Positions 63,809 through 64,000 of a stretch of 64,000 nucleotides of DNA are shown here, in pieces. The translations under genes and the position numbers were made by a program. Position 1 is the first letter of the stretch. Each line of letters begins with the position of its first letter. Source of the DNA: Chryseobacterium sp. G0162 (GTDB taxonomy: Bacteria; Bacteroidota; Bacteroidia; Flavobacteriales; Weeksellaceae). Below the pieces are notes generated by a model. It had not been told where the DNA came from. It saw only the letters and a program-made list of their open reading frames with translations, and made no database searches. The stretch lies in the NCBI RefSeq assembly GCF_003815715.1, contig NZ_CP033922.1, positions 4,512,001 through 4,576,000 on the forward strand. The letters are read 5' to 3'.

Positions 63809-63851
63809 GATTTCTATACTGTATGGTTATGTTTATAAGCAATAAAATTAC

Positions 63852-64000
63852 TTATTTTCTTCCATAAATAAATCGGTCATTTTCAGATAAGTCTTTTAAT
63901 AACTGTGCATTGGAAAAGTAACTATACAATTCCAGCGTTTCAGGGCCTAACTTTTGATTGATTTCTAAAAATAAAAGACCATTATTTTTCAGATGCTCTC
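63852..64000 (-). CDS. prmC: C-terminal part of PrmC (release factor glutamine methyltransferase)
   Basis: The window edge cuts the gene; 49 codons are seen. The residues L-L-F-L-E-I-N-Q followed by L-L-K-D-L-S-E-N-D-R-F-I-Y-G-R-K at the end are the typical final strand and tail of PrmC/HemK, which methylates the GGQ glutamine of peptide release factors. The catalytic NPPY motif lies outside the window, so the call rests on the tail alone. Confidence 0.8.
   Translation of the reverse strand, partial: EHLKNNGLLFLEINQKLGPETLELYSYFSNAQLLKDLSENDRFIYGRK

Overview
The window looks like a chromosomal segment of a member of the Flavobacteriia (Bacteroidota), most likely Chryseobacterium or a close relative. 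The grounds are low G+C, TAnnTTTG-type -7 promoter boxes, almost no Shine-Dalgarno sequences, lipoproteins with short SC lipoboxes, the secreted-protein signature VGINTPNP, and many small GG-leader peptides of the kind common in that genus. The genus is an inference from family resemblance, not a measurement. I saw no rRNA, tRNA, CRISPR array, insertion sequence or prophage.

Layout. 1-7632: a signalling operon with a REC-PAS histidine kinase, a 1200-residue CHASE3-HAMP-GAF hybrid kinase with three REC domains, two single-domain response regulators, and CheR- and CheB-type enzymes. 7611-12136: scattered small genes, a MarR-like regulator, an astacin-type lipoprotein protease, and a 1.1 kb gene-poor stretch holding a possible short stand-alone RNA. 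12137-23430: metabolic, transport and regulatory genes (lactonase-like propeller, DUF488, MFS exporter with AraC regulator, GNAT, MocR regulator with a visible direct-repeat operator, M1-like and M28 peptidases, histone-H1-like protein). 23630-28775: a compact contact-dependent or contractile-injection type cargo locus made of a LysM protein, a DUF4280 PAAR-like protein, an 892-residue peptidoglycan-targeting effector and an adjacent AT-rich lipoprotein that looks like its immunity protein. 28934-45344: housekeeping genes (HAD phosphatase, tex, O-methyltransferase, YceI, DJ-1/PfpI, typA, GHL10 glycosidase, ferritin, ychF) with an orphan beta-helix protein and two single GG-leader peptides. 45433-49191: two arrays plus one single gene of Cys-rich GG-leader peptides, on the minus strand, flanking an AraC-SDR gene pair on the plus strand. 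49349-64000: aminotransferase, DUF2867, parE-x-parC (topoisomerase IV), rhomboid protease, membrane AraC regulator with two SDR enzymes, a lectin-like secreted pair, DUF4180, and the 3' end of prmC.

How the genes work together. The most unusual part is the Cys-rich peptide island. Eight loci (seven intact, one frameshifted by a lost A in a homopolymer) share a K-K-L-x-K-x-E-L-x-x-I-x-G-G leader, and all share the core spacing C-x(6-8)-C-x6-C-x4-C. The three transcription units that I infer start with the same promoter block, G(T/G)GATTTAC-N15-16-TAyATTCG. The two multi-gene arrays begin with a long peptide (six Cys) followed by short peptides (four Cys), which suggests array duplication. No maturation or export gene lies nearby, so processing would have to be supplied from elsewhere. 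The effector locus is the second highlight: its N-terminal half has the base composition of its neighbours, while the toxin half and the immunity gene are much more AT-rich, as expected of a swapped polymorphic-toxin cassette.
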